Source: Bradyrhizobium diazoefficiens
GTDB taxonomy: Bacteria; Pseudomonadota; Alphaproteobacteria; Rhizobiales; Xanthobacteraceae
Direction of reading: 5' to 3'
DNA: 64,000 nt
Assembly (NCBI RefSeq): GCF_016612535.1
Contig: NZ_JAENXS010000001.1
Location: forward strand, 372,001 to 436,000
The position numbers and the translations under genes are program-made. Positions 45,911 through 53,643 of the stretch are shown one piece after another (position 1 is the stretch's first letter; each line of letters opens with the position of its first letter). Under the pieces are notes generated by a model. It saw nothing but the letters and a program-made list of their open reading frames with translations, was not told the DNA's origin and did not search any database.

Positions 45911-46962
45911 CCTACATCGCAAAACCGAAATTCCATCATCCCGGGCTGAAGAAGAACGAGCTCGGCTACACCCATCGCGATTACGAGGGCAAGATCTCGA
46001 CGCTGTGCGCCGGCTGCGGCCACGATTCGATCACGGCATCGATCATCGAGGCCTGCTACGAGCTCTCGATCGAGCCGCATCGCGTAGCCAAGATCTCCGG
46101 CATCGGCTGCTCGTCGAAGACGCCGGACTATTTCCTCGGCAATTCGCACGGCTTCAACTCCGTGCATGGCCGCATGCCCAGCGTGCTCACCGGCGCCAAC
46201 CTCGCCAATCGCGATTTGATCTATCTCGGCGTCTCCGGCGACGGCGATTCCGCCTCGATCGGCTTCGGCCAGTTCGCGCATTCGATCCGGCGCGGCGTCA
46301 ACATGACCTATATCGTCGAGAACAACGGCGTTTACGGCCTGACCAAGGGGCAGTTCTCGGCCACGGCCGACCGCGGCTCGAAGTCGAAGAAAGGCGTCAC
46401 CAACACCGACAACGCCATCGATCTCGTCGCGATCGCGCTGCAGCTGGGTGCCACCTTCGTGGCGCGCTCCTTCTCCGGCGACAAGAGCCAGCTGGTGCCG
46501 CTGATCGCGGCCGCGATCGGCCACAAGGGCGCGTCATTCATCGACGTCATCAGCCCTTGCATCGCCTTCAATAACCACGCCGGCTCGACCAAGAGCTTCG
46601 ACTATGTTCGCGAGCACAACGACGCCGTGAACCGGCTCGACGTGCTGGTCGGCCGCGATCCGATCGCCGTCGACTACGCGCCGGGCACGGTGCAGGTGGT
46701 CGAGCAACATGACGGCAGCAAGATCGCGCTGCGCAAGATCGACGCCGACTATGATCCGCATGACCGGCTAGGCGCCCAGACCTTCCTGCAGAAGCACGCC
46801 GCCAAGGGCCAGATCGTCACCGGGCTGCTCTACGTCGATCCCGACGCGGAAGATCTGCATGCCCATCTCAACACGGTCGAAACGCCGCTCAACTCGCTAG
46901 AAGCGGACACGCTGTGCCCGGGCTCGGCGGCGCTGGACAAGTTCAACGCCAGCCTGCGGTGA
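45907..46962 (+). CDS. 2-oxoacid:ferredoxin oxidoreductase, thiamine-diphosphate (beta) subunit
   Basis: A 351-residue protein. The thiamine-diphosphate motif is GVSGDGDSASIGFGQ with the distal NNGVYGLTKG. Cysteines for a [4Fe-4S] cluster are in TLCAGCGHDS, GIGCSSKTP and ISPCIAFNNHAG. It decarboxylates the 2-oxoacid to an acyl-CoA and passes electrons to the cluster. Its start overlaps the alpha-subunit stop by four bases. A hairpin follows the stop at 46977-46999. Confidence 0.92.
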   Translation: MTYIAKPKFHHPGLKKNELGYTHRDYEGKISTLCAGCGHDSITASIIEACYELSIEPHRVAKISGIGCSSKTPDYFLGNSHGFNSVHGRMPSVLTGANLANRDLIYLGVSGDGDSASIGFGQFAHSIRRGVNMTYIVENNGVYGLTKGQFSATADRGSKSKKGVTNTDNAIDLVAIALQLGATFVARSFSGDKSQLVPLIAAAIGHKGASFIDVISPCIAFNNHAGSTKSFDYVREHNDAVNRLDVLVGRDPIAVDYAPGTVQVVEQHDGSKIALRKIDADYDPHDRLGAQTFLQKHAAKGQIVTGLLYVDPDAEDLHAHLNTVETPLNSLEADTLCPGSAALDKFNASLR

Positions 46963-46976
46963 GGCGCTGTCCTCTT

Positions 46977-46999
46977 ACCTCTCCCTGTCGGGGAGAGGT
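46977..46999 (+). terminator. Hairpin after the oxidoreductase operon
   Basis: ACCTCTCCC pairs perfectly with GGGAGAGGT around the loop TGTCG, 14 bases after the beta-subunit stop. No T-run follows. The stem also resembles the CCTCTCCC repeat family seen at 50632-50773, so it could be either a terminator or a repeat fragment. Confidence 0.45.
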
Positions 47000-47030
47000 G
47001 TTCTGAGGCTCAACCATACTCATCGCGCGC

Positions 47031-47620
47031 TTAGCTGACAGGCTCGGGCTTGGATACAGCCTCAGGCGCCGGTACGGCCTGGTCCGCGTGGGCCGGTCGA
47101 CCGGCACCCCAATATTGCTTGCAGGTCTCGATCAATTTTTCGGCGTCCATGGTCAGGCCGCCCGCGTTGACGATCACGCCGTCAGCGCCAAGCGCCTTGT
47201 TCATCATCGACAAGGCCTGCGTCAGAAGTCCTCCGGAGAATCGCTCGCGACAAGGGGATCGACCTTGAGCACCACGAATTTCTGCGCGCGCTGTTTCCAG
47301 AGCATGATCTTTCGCACGGCGCTCCAGGCGATGGTCTCGTCGGCGAGCCTGGTGTCGCGAATGCCGACACGGCTGATGAAGACCACCGGCTCTCTGGCTG
47401 AGAGCAATCTCCAGAGCATCCTGCAGGTGGCAAGGCCGAAAAACACCGCGCCGATATAGCAGGCGGCGACCTGGAACGTGGTGACGTTCGTGCCTTCCTG
47501 CCAGGTGAATGCGAGTGCGGCGCAGAGCAGCGTCAGCAGCAGGCTGCCGCCGAAAAACATCAGCAACCGGGCCCGGGAATAGCCGATCGCAAGATTGGGC
47601 AGGTTCTGACTTTCGGACAT
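47031..47620 (-). pseudogene. Frameshifted STM3941-like membrane protein
   Basis: The upstream part (47620 to about 47250) encodes two membrane helices (LLMFFGGSLLLTLLCAALAF; FQVAACYIGAVFFGLATC) and the segment EPVVFISRVGIRDTRLADET. It then runs out of frame into SDSPEDF and a stop. In the next frame, from about 47249, the protein continues RFSGGLLTQALSMMNKALGA, then DGVIVNAGGLTMDAEKLIET, to 47031. Together they form one STM3941-type protein of about 195 residues. A one-base loss near 47245-47252 explains the break. A full-length relative lies at 55888-56538. Confidence 0.75.
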
Positions 47621-47814
47621 GTTCGACCGCCTCCAGCCATTTGCAACAATCTGGGGTTTAGCCCTCCCCTCCCTCTAGGGTTAAGCCTGGAACCTTGCGC
47701 GAGGCTGCCCGCGGGGGTGCAATTGAACGCGTGGTTTTCGACTTGCGACTAACCGCCAGTTGGCCCCCACCCTCCCGATGCGGGCCTTGATTGGCGGACG
47801 TGCCCGGTGCGATC

Positions 47815-48435
47815 ATGAAGCTTGCCCTCATTCTTCCCCTTGCCCTTGCGGCCTTCGTCGGCTTCGCCCGGGCCGAGGAGGCCGACGACATCCGCGAGGC
47901 GAGCAAGACCGAAGCCGAGGCCTTCAACGCGCGCATATACGCGGGCACGCCCGGCAAGACGGCCTATGCCTGCTTCGTCCGCCGCTACGATGCCGAGCAC
48001 CTGGCGCGGCATCCGAAGCAGCAGGTCGCTTCGATGAAGCTGCTGGTCTCGGCGGAGATCGACGAGGAGGACAAGCAGCTCCACAACTCCTTCCGGCTCG
48101 GCTTCCGATATCGCCACCGCGGCGGCGATTTCGATTCCAGCGGCTCCTGTCACCACACGGTGTTCACCAAGGACGGCAACGAAGTCCGCCTCGGCTGCGG
48201 CGTCGACTGCGAGGGCGGCGGCATCGGCGTCGCACTGTCGAAGGACGACAAATCAGCCATCGTGCGGCTCGCGAGCGTCAGGGTCTGGCAGCACAACAAG
48301 CCGGATGAAGATGCCGAGCGATCACTCGTTGCAGGCAGCGACGACGGGATTTTTCGGCTCGACCGGACCGACAACAGCGAGTGCGCCGCGCTCGTGACCG
48401 ACCGCAAGGACCTCGCCGCACTCCGTCACAAGTGA
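47815..48435 (+). CDS. Secreted protein of unknown function
   Basis: A 206-residue protein with a clear Sec signal peptide (MKLALILPLALAAFVGFARA). The mature part has five or six cysteines (YACFVRRYD, SGSCHHTVF, RLGCGVDCEGGG, NSECAALV), suggesting disulfides in the periplasm. A central stretch FRLGFRYRHRGGDFDSSGSC is rich in basic and aromatic residues. I do not recognise a named domain. The ATG at 47815 is used because it begins the signal peptide. It stands alone between the STM3941-like pseudogene and a repeat. Confidence 0.78.
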   Translation: MKLALILPLALAAFVGFARAEEADDIREASKTEAEAFNARIYAGTPGKTAYACFVRRYDAEHLARHPKQQVASMKLLVSAEIDEEDKQLHNSFRLGFRYRHRGGDFDSSGSCHHTVFTKDGNEVRLGCGVDCEGGGIGVALSKDDKSAIVRLASVRVWQHNKPDEDAERSLVAGSDDGIFRLDRTDNSECAALVTDRKDLAALRHK

Positions 48436-48472
48436 TATGTCTCCGGCAAAGGCAGGGCGTAGCTGCTGTTTG

Positions 48473-48518
48473 CGCATGATCTTTCCGGAAAACCGCGTCG
48501 CACTTTTCCGGATCATGC
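48473..48518. repeat. Rhizobial palindromic repeat (CATGATCTTTCCGGAAAA family)
   Basis: The element runs GCATGATCTTTCCGGAAAA, a short spacer, then TTTTCCGGATCATGC, and folds into an imperfect hairpin. It is of a type common between genes in rhizobia. It lies directly upstream of the DsrE-like gene, leaving about 15 bases before its start codon. Confidence 0.8.
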
Positions 48519-48534
48519 TTCGAAGGAGGTCGCC

Positions 48535-48975
48535 ATGAATCGCCGGAACATCTTGTGGAGCGCTATCTCGGCGCTGGGCGCAGCGTTTGCTGCCTCGCGC
48601 GCCAACGCCGCGGCCGAAGCCGCGCCATCGAGCAAGCTGAAGGTCGTCTATCACCTCAGCGACGCCGACAAAGTCAATTTCGTGCTCGGCAACATCCAGA
48701 ACCACATCGACGGCGTCGGCGGTCCCGACCATGTCACGCTTGCGCTGGTGATCCACGGCTCTGCGCTGAAGGCGTTTCACGCGGCGCAAGCCAACCCTGA
48801 GATCAGCAAGCGCGTCAGTGATTTCTCCAAGGACGGTGTCGAGCTCGCCGCCTGCGGCAACACGATGAAGGCGCAGAACATCACGCTGACGGATCTGCTG
48901 CCGGGGTTCGTCAGCGCGGAGAAAGGCGGCGTGGTTCGTTTGGCGGAGCTTCAATCGCAGGGATATCGGCCGTAG
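48535..48975 (+). CDS. Exported DsrE/DsrF-like family protein
   Basis: A 146-residue protein. Residues 1-25 are a signal (MNRRNILWSAISALGAAFAA, ending ANA). The rest is a DsrE-like Rossmann fold: KVVYHLSDADKVNFVLGNIQ, VTLALVIHGSALKAF, and a conserved-type cysteine in GVELAACGNTMKAQ. DsrE proteins carry persulfide on such a cysteine; exported versions are common but little studied, and their function is unknown. AAGGAGG at 48523-48529 serves as ribosome-binding site. The promoter region is occupied by a palindromic repeat. Confidence 0.85.
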   Translation: MNRRNILWSAISALGAAFAASRANAAAEAAPSSKLKVVYHLSDADKVNFVLGNIQNHIDGVGGPDHVTLALVIHGSALKAFHAAQANPEISKRVSDFSKDGVELAACGNTMKAQNITLTDLLPGFVSAEKGGVVRLAELQSQGYRP

Positions 48976-48993
48976 GCGCGCCGCCACCTCCTC

Positions 48994-49077
48994 CGTCATT
49001 GCGAGCGAAGCGAAGCAATCCACTCCGTCCGCGGAGACAAACTGGATTGCTCGTCGCAAGGGCTCGTCGCAATGACG
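48994..49077. repeat. Palindromic intergenic repeat, copy 2 (CGTCATTGCGAG family)
   Basis: This starts CGTCATTGCGAGCGAAGC and ends GTCGCAATGACGGG, with inner arms GAAGCAATCCA and TGGATTGCT. It matches the copy at 33832-33918 in its arms but differs in the middle. It sits between the DsrE-like gene and the ArsR operon. Confidence 0.85.
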
Positions 49078-49111
49078 GGGAGACGGTTGAGCCCTTGTCC
49101 TCCCATCCCGC

Positions 49112-49166
49112 TTGACTTATCCATAACTCTACGGTTATGAATTGATCCATAACTTCCTGGTTATGG
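49112..49166 (+). promoter_or_regulatory. Promoter with duplicated ArsR-type operator
   Basis: TTGACT at 49112-49117 and TATGAA at 49136-49141 form a plausible -35/-10 pair with 18-base spacing. Two inverted repeats overlap and follow it: CATAAC/GTTATG at 49122-49139 and CCATAAC/GTTATGG at 49147-49166, about 26 bases apart centre to centre. The second ends eight bases before the arsR-type start codon. This layout fits autorepression by the ArsR-family protein encoded next. Confidence 0.65.
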
Positions 49167-49173
49167 ACTTCGC

Positions 49174-49497
49174 ATGTCTACCACCTCCGATCTCCTGTTT
49201 CGGACGCTCGCCGACCCAACGCGGCGGGCGATCTTCGAGCGGCTGTGCCGCGAGGGCGAGCAGACGGTCGGGGCACTGACGGCGCGGTCGGGCGTTTCCC
49301 AGCCGGCGGTCTCGAAACATCTCGGCGCGCTGAAGCAGGCGGGCCTGGTCAGCGACCGCCACGAGGGACGCCAGACCCATTACAGGGCGCAACCCGGTGC
49401 GCTCAATCCGCTGATCGACTGGACCAGCCAGATGGCCGGCTTCTGGCAGAACCGGCTCGATGCGCTCGACGATCTCCTGAAGAGGATGGACCAATGA
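49174..49497 (+). CDS. ArsR-family transcriptional repressor
   Basis: A 107-residue winged-helix repressor. The DNA-reading part is LTARSGVSQPAVSKHLGALK, followed by the wing AGLVSDRHEGRQTHYRA. It starts LLFRTLADPTRRAIFERL, typical of the ArsR proteins paired with SRPBCC partners. The metal-site cysteines of classical ArsR are absent, so it probably senses something other than arsenite. It likely binds the two CATAAC palindromes just upstream. Its stop overlaps the SRPBCC gene start by four bases. Confidence 0.9.
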   Translation: MSTTSDLLFRTLADPTRRAIFERLCREGEQTVGALTARSGVSQPAVSKHLGALKQAGLVSDRHEGRQTHYRAQPGALNPLIDWTSQMAGFWQNRLDALDDLLKRMDQ

Positions 49498-49925
49498 CTG
49501 AAGCTGCGACTGAGACCCGATCCGTGATGATCGAGCGCGAATTTGCCTTTCCGGCGGAGCGGCTGTGGCGTGCGCTGACGCAGCCGCATCTGATCGAGGA
49601 ATGGCTGATGAAGAACGACTTCAAGCCCGAGGTCGGCCATCGCTTCAATCTTCGCGGCGAGTGGGGCGGCGTGCTCGATTGCGAGGTGCTCGCCATCGAG
49701 CCGCAGCGCGTCCTCGCCTACACTTGGAATTTCACGCATGAGGACGCGGCCTACGACCTCAAGAGCGTGGTGACGTTCACGCTCACCCCGCAAGGAACGG
49801 CCACGCATCTGCGCGTCGAGCAGGCGGGCTTCCGTCCAAGCCAGAAGCAGGCCTATGGCGGCGCGCATGCCGGCTGGAAACAGTTTCTCACCAAGCTGGA
49901 CGAGCTGCTGGCGCGAGCCGAGTAG
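49494..49925 (+). CDS. SRPBCC (AHSA1-like) domain protein
   Basis: A 143-residue protein with the AHSA1/START-like helix-grip fold: MIEREFAFPAERLWRALTQP, HLIEEWLMKNDFKPEVGHRF, VLAIEPQRVLAYTWNF, and the C-terminal helix GGAHAGWKQFLTKLDELLAR. Proteins of this type bind hydrophobic ligands. Coupling to ArsR suggests it handles the ligand the repressor senses, but no substrate is known. The ATG is inside the ArsR stop. Confidence 0.85.
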   Translation: MTEAATETRSVMIEREFAFPAERLWRALTQPHLIEEWLMKNDFKPEVGHRFNLRGEWGGVLDCEVLAIEPQRVLAYTWNFTHEDAAYDLKSVVTFTLTPQGTATHLRVEQAGFRPSQKQAYGGAHAGWKQFLTKLDELLARAE

Positions 49926-49959
49926 CCTCACCACCGATCATGTCTCAGAGGAGGTTTCA

Positions 49960-50172
49960 TTGAATTCGAACATGTGGATTCGGCAGATCCATCGCTGGCT
50001 GTCGATCGCCTTTACGCTCGCCGTCATCGCCAACATCGTTGCGCTGATCATGCAGATTCAGGCGACATGGATCGGGCTGTTGGCCTTCGTGCCGCTGATT
50101 CCGCTGCTCGCCACCGGGTTGTATCTGTTCGCGCTGCCCTATCTCGGCCGTCGAACCGAGGCGAGATCATGA
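49960..50172 (+). CDS. Small two-helix membrane protein
   Basis: A 70-residue protein with two hydrophobic helices (SIAFTLAVIANIVALIMQI and WIGLLAFVPLIPLLATGLYL) and short ends. The start is taken as TTG at 49960 because GAGGAGG at 49948-49954 is 5 bases upstream; an ATG at 49972 is the alternative. It lies third in the ArsR operon and overlaps the DUF1801 gene by four bases. Its function is unknown. Confidence 0.72.
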   Translation: MNSNMWIRQIHRWLSIAFTLAVIANIVALIMQIQATWIGLLAFVPLIPLLATGLYLFALPYLGRRTEARS

Positions 50173-50612
50173 AGAAGGCCGTGACGGCGAAGACAAGCGC
50201 TGCAAAAGACACCATTGGAGGCTCCCCCTCCAAGCTGATCGACGGCCGGATCAAGGAGCTCGGCGACTGGCGCGGCGAGACGCTTGGGCGGATCCGCGGC
50301 CTGATCAAGGAGGCCGATCCTGATGTGGTCGAGGAATGGAAGTGGCGCGGCGTTCCCGTGTGGGAGCACGACGGCATCATCTGCACCGGCGAGACCTACA
50401 AGGCCGTCGTGAAGATGACGTTTGCCAGAGGCGCGGCGCTCGAGGATCCGGCCGGCCTGTTCAACTCCAGCCTCGACGGCAATGTGCGACGCGCCATCGA
50501 TTTTCACGAGGGCGGGGAGATCAAGGAGAAGGCATTGAAGGCGCTGATCCGCGCGGCGGTGGAGCTGAATACGTCCAAGGCGAAGAAGCCTGCCAAGAAG
50601 CAATCGGCTTAG
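50169..50612 (+). CDS. DUF1801 domain protein
   Basis: A 147-residue soluble protein with a Lys-rich N-terminus. The DUF1801 core is visible: LGRIRGLIKEADPDVVEEWK, WRGVPVWEHDGIICTGETYK, VKMTFARGAALEDPAGLFNS. The C-terminal tail is basic (AKKPAKKQSA). DUF1801 genes often follow ArsR-SRPBCC pairs; the biochemical role is unknown. It ends the operon, and a CCTCTCCC-type repeat follows. Confidence 0.82.
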   Translation: MKKAVTAKTSAAKDTIGGSPSKLIDGRIKELGDWRGETLGRIRGLIKEADPDVVEEWKWRGVPVWEHDGIICTGETYKAVVKMTFARGAALEDPAGLFNSSLDGNVRRAIDFHEGGEIKEKALKALIRAAVELNTSKAKKPAKKQSA

Positions 50613-50631
50613 ATACGGCCACGATGCCTTT

Positions 50632-50773
50632 CCCTTCTCCCCTTGTGGGAGAAGGTGGCGCGAAGCGCCGGATGAGGGGTCTCTATCGCCACGGGAAAGT
50701 GCGGAGAGATACCCCTCACCCCAGTGAGCTCGTATCTACCGGCGTCGCTGCCCTCTCCCACAAGGGGCGAGGG
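50632..50773. repeat. Inverted CCTCTCCC-type repeat element
   Basis: The left arm CCCTTCTCCCCTTGTGGGAG begins at 50632 and the matching right end CCCTCTCCCACAAGGGG occupies 50751-50767, continuing GCGAGGG. The left part is itself a small palindrome (CTTCTCCCCTTGTGGGAGAAG). The 142-base element is of a type frequent in Bradyrhizobium-like intergenic regions and lies between the convergent DUF1801 and spoVR genes. Confidence 0.8.
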
Positions 50774-50814
50774 CATATCGACATGCATCTCGCCGTTCCG
50801 CACAGTCAGCGGTG

Positions 50815-52350
50815 TTACGCCGCCGCCGTGATCGGACGCGGGCTGACGACGTATTCGCGCAAGACCTTGTCGTTGGCGTCGACCTCGATCAGCGCGACGT
50901 CATAAGTCCATAGATCGGCCAGATGCTGGAGCACGCGCTTGGCATCGGTCTCGTTGAGCTGCGAACCCTTGATGACGCGGTGATGCAGGATCAGCCGGCG
51001 GTCGCCGGAGAGGTCGACATCGACCACCTCGATATTGGCGTCGATGTAGCCGACATCGTGCTGCCGCGCCAGTTCGCGCCGCACGCGACGGAAGCCGCGC
51101 TCGTCGTGGATGGCATCGACACGGATGCCGGCGCGCTCCTCGGGATCGTCGTGCAGATGGAACATGCGGAAGTGCCGCATCAATTTCGGGCTCAGGAACT
51201 GGGCGATGAAACTTTCATCGCGGTAGTTCGCCCAGACGTCTCGCAGCACGCCCATCACGTCGTTCTTGCCGGCGATATCCGGAAACCACTCGCGGTCCTC
51301 GTCTTCCGGATTGGTGACGATGCGCTCGATGTCCTGCATCATGGCGAAGCCGAGCGCATAGGGATTGAAGCCCGAGAAACGCTGGTCGTCGAATTCGGGC
51401 TGGAACACCACGTTGGTGTGCGAGCCCAGGAATTCGAGGAAATTGCCGTCGCTGATGCGCCCCTGCTGGTGCAGCTTGGTCATGATGCGATAGTGGACGT
51501 AGGTCGCCGTCCCCTCGTTCATCACCTTGGTCTGGCTCTGCGGATAGAAATATTGCGCGATGTGGCGGACGATGCGCAAGAGCTCGCGCTGCCAGGGCGC
51601 CAGTCTTGGTGCGCTCTTCTCCAGGAAGTAGAGCAGGTTTTCCTGCGGCAGGCCGAGCAGCTTGCGGCGCCGTTCGAGGGAGATCGCGGAGCGGGTCTTC
51701 GACGCGCCCTTGGGCACGGTGCGCCAGAGATCGTTGAAGACTTCCTCTTCATGCTGGCGGCGGCGCCCTGCCCGCTTCTCTTCCTCGCGCAGATCCAGCT
51801 TCTTCTTGCCGGGATAGCGGTCGATGCCGTGCGACATCAGCGCATGCGCAGCATCCAGCGTGCGCTCGACCTCGGTGCGGCCGTAGCGCTCCTCGCATTG
51901 CACGACGTACTTCTTGGCGAAATCCAGGTAGTCCAGAATGCCGTCCGCATCGGTCCACTGCTTGAATAGATAATTGTTCTTGAAGAAATGGTTGTGGCCG
52001 AAGGCGGCGTGCGCGATCACCAGCGTCTGCATCGTCGCCGTGTTCTCCTCCATGAGGTACGAGATGCACGGCGAGGAGTTGATCACGATCTCATAGGCGA
52101 GCCCCATCAGGCCCTTGCGGTAGGATGCCTCGTGATACGCGAAGTGCTTGCCGAACGACCAGTGCTTGTAGAACAGCGGCATGCCGACGGACGAATAGGC
52201 ATCCAGCATCTGCTCGGCGGTAATGACCTCGATCTGATTCGGATAGACGTCGAGCCCGAGATCCTTCAGCGCCACTTCCTCGCAGGCATCGGTGATGCGC
52301 TGCAAGGTGTGGAAATCCCAATCGGCGCCTTCGAACAAGCGTTCCGTCAT
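50815..52350 (-). CDS. SpoVR family protein (YcgB-like)
   Basis: A 511-residue cytosolic protein of the SpoVR/YcgB family (starts MTERLFEGADWDFHTLQRIT; core SFGKHFAYHEASYRKGLMGL, YEIVINSSPCISYLMEENT, AHAAFGHNHFFKNNYLFKQW). His/Glu pairs in HNHFFKNN and the NEGTATYVHY region suggest a metal site. The function is not defined; in other proteobacteria it is co-induced with yeaG/yeaH in stationary phase. Its ATG overlaps the YeaH stop by four bases, so it is the last gene of the prkA-yeaH-spoVR operon. Confidence 0.9.
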   Translation of the reverse strand: MTERLFEGADWDFHTLQRITDACEEVALKDLGLDVYPNQIEVITAEQMLDAYSSVGMPLFYKHWSFGKHFAYHEASYRKGLMGLAYEIVINSSPCISYLMEENTATMQTLVIAHAAFGHNHFFKNNYLFKQWTDADGILDYLDFAKKYVVQCEERYGRTEVERTLDAAHALMSHGIDRYPGKKKLDLREEEKRAGRRRQHEEEVFNDLWRTVPKGASKTRSAISLERRRKLLGLPQENLLYFLEKSAPRLAPWQRELLRIVRHIAQYFYPQSQTKVMNEGTATYVHYRIMTKLHQQGRISDGNFLEFLGSHTNVVFQPEFDDQRFSGFNPYALGFAMMQDIERIVTNPEDEDREWFPDIAGKNDVMGVLRDVWANYRDESFIAQFLSPKLMRHFRMFHLHDDPEERAGIRVDAIHDERGFRRVRRELARQHDVGYIDANIEVVDVDLSGDRRLILHHRVIKGSQLNETDAKRVLQHLADLWTYDVALIEVDANDKVLREYVVSPRPITAAA

Positions 52351-53630
52351 GGAGCGGCTTTCTCCTGGGTGGTGTCGCGGCGCTGGAACAGATCGTGGAA
52401 CACCGGAAAGATCTCGCTGCGTTCGCTGACCTTGCGCATCGAGAGCGGTGCGCCGCTGTTGCGCAGGCGCTCGTAGAGGGTCCAGAGCGAGGAATCGGAG
52501 AGATCGAAGGCGCTGCCGCCTGCCTCCCCAACCTCGAGATAGGCAAAGAACTGGCAGACCGGCAAAATCTTTTCGGTCAGCAGCAGGCCGGTAAGCTCGC
52601 CGTCGGAATAGGAATTGTCGCCGTCGGAGGCCTGAGCGGCATAGATGTTCCAGTCCGCCGGGCTGAAGCGCTCGCGCACGATCTCGTGCATCGCCTGCAG
52701 CGCGCTGGAGACCAGCGTGCCGCCGGAGGCCGGGCCGTAGAAGAAGGTCTGTTCGTCCACCTCCTCGGCGCGGTCGGTATGGCGGATGAACACGATTTCG
52801 ACATGCTTGTACCGCCGCTTCAGGAACACGTAGAGCAACATGTAGAAGCGTTTTGCCAGATCCTTCATGTGCTCGGACATCGAACCGGAGACGTCCATCA
52901 GGCAGAACATCACGGCCTGCGCCACCGGCTTCGGCACCGTCTGGAAGCGGCGGTAGCGGATGTCGAGCGGATCGATGAAGGGGATGCGCTTGGACTTCGC
53001 CTTCAGCTTTTCGAGCTGGGCGAGAAGCACCAAGCGTTCGTCCTCGTCCGTGCATGCGGCGATTGCGGCTTCCAGCTCTTCGATCTCGTCCTTGCGCGGA
53101 CGCTTGAGCGCGATCCGGCGCGCCAGCGCCAGCCGGACCGTCCGGCTCACCGAGATGTTGGATGGCGAGCCCGACGTGGTGTAGCCGGCGCGCTGAATGC
53201 CTTCGCTCTCGGTCTGGGCGATCTTGCGCTTGGCGAGATCGGGCAGTTCGAGATCGTCGAGGAAGAGATCGACGAATTCATCGCGACTGAGCACGAAGCG
53301 GAACGCGTCTTCGCTGTCGCCCTCGCCCGGACCGGAATCCTTGGCGCTGCCCTGGCCGGAGCGCTGGAGATAGTCGCCCTCGATGAACTTCTTGTTGCCG
53401 GGCAGCACCATGTCGCGTGTTCCGCCTTCACGGCGAAACCGCGGCTCGTGCATACCGTCGAGCGGGATCGTGACCTCACCACCCTCCAGGACGTCCTTGA
53501 TGTCGCGTTCCTGCGAGGTCTTCTTGACGGCGCCCTGCACCAGGGATTTGGCCCGACGCAAGAACCGCTGGCGGTTCTCAAGACTCTTGCCGCCTGGATT
53601 CAGGCGCCTGTCAATAATGTGAATGGCCAC
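52347..53630 (-). CDS. yeaH: YeaH/YhbH (DUF444) family protein
   Basis: A 427-residue protein whose C-terminal half is a vWA-like domain with the MIDAS motif in CLMDVSGSMSEHMKDLA. The N-terminal half is charged (EGGEVTIPLDGMHEPRFRR) and includes a central helical linker. It is the known partner of the PrkA kinase in stress responses, where the vWA part may act as metal-dependent adaptor. It lies between prkA (13 bases upstream) and spoVR (overlap). Confidence 0.9.
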   Translation of the reverse strand: MAIHIIDRRLNPGGKSLENRQRFLRRAKSLVQGAVKKTSQERDIKDVLEGGEVTIPLDGMHEPRFRREGGTRDMVLPGNKKFIEGDYLQRSGQGSAKDSGPGEGDSEDAFRFVLSRDEFVDLFLDDLELPDLAKRKIAQTESEGIQRAGYTTSGSPSNISVSRTVRLALARRIALKRPRKDEIEELEAAIAACTDEDERLVLLAQLEKLKAKSKRIPFIDPLDIRYRRFQTVPKPVAQAVMFCLMDVSGSMSEHMKDLAKRFYMLLYVFLKRRYKHVEIVFIRHTDRAEEVDEQTFFYGPASGGTLVSSALQAMHEIVRERFSPADWNIYAAQASDGDNSYSDGELTGLLLTEKILPVCQFFAYLEVGEAGGSAFDLSDSSLWTLYERLRNSGAPLSMRKVSERSEIFPVFHDLFQRRDTTQEKAAP

Positions 53631-53643
53631 TTTCTCATCCGCC

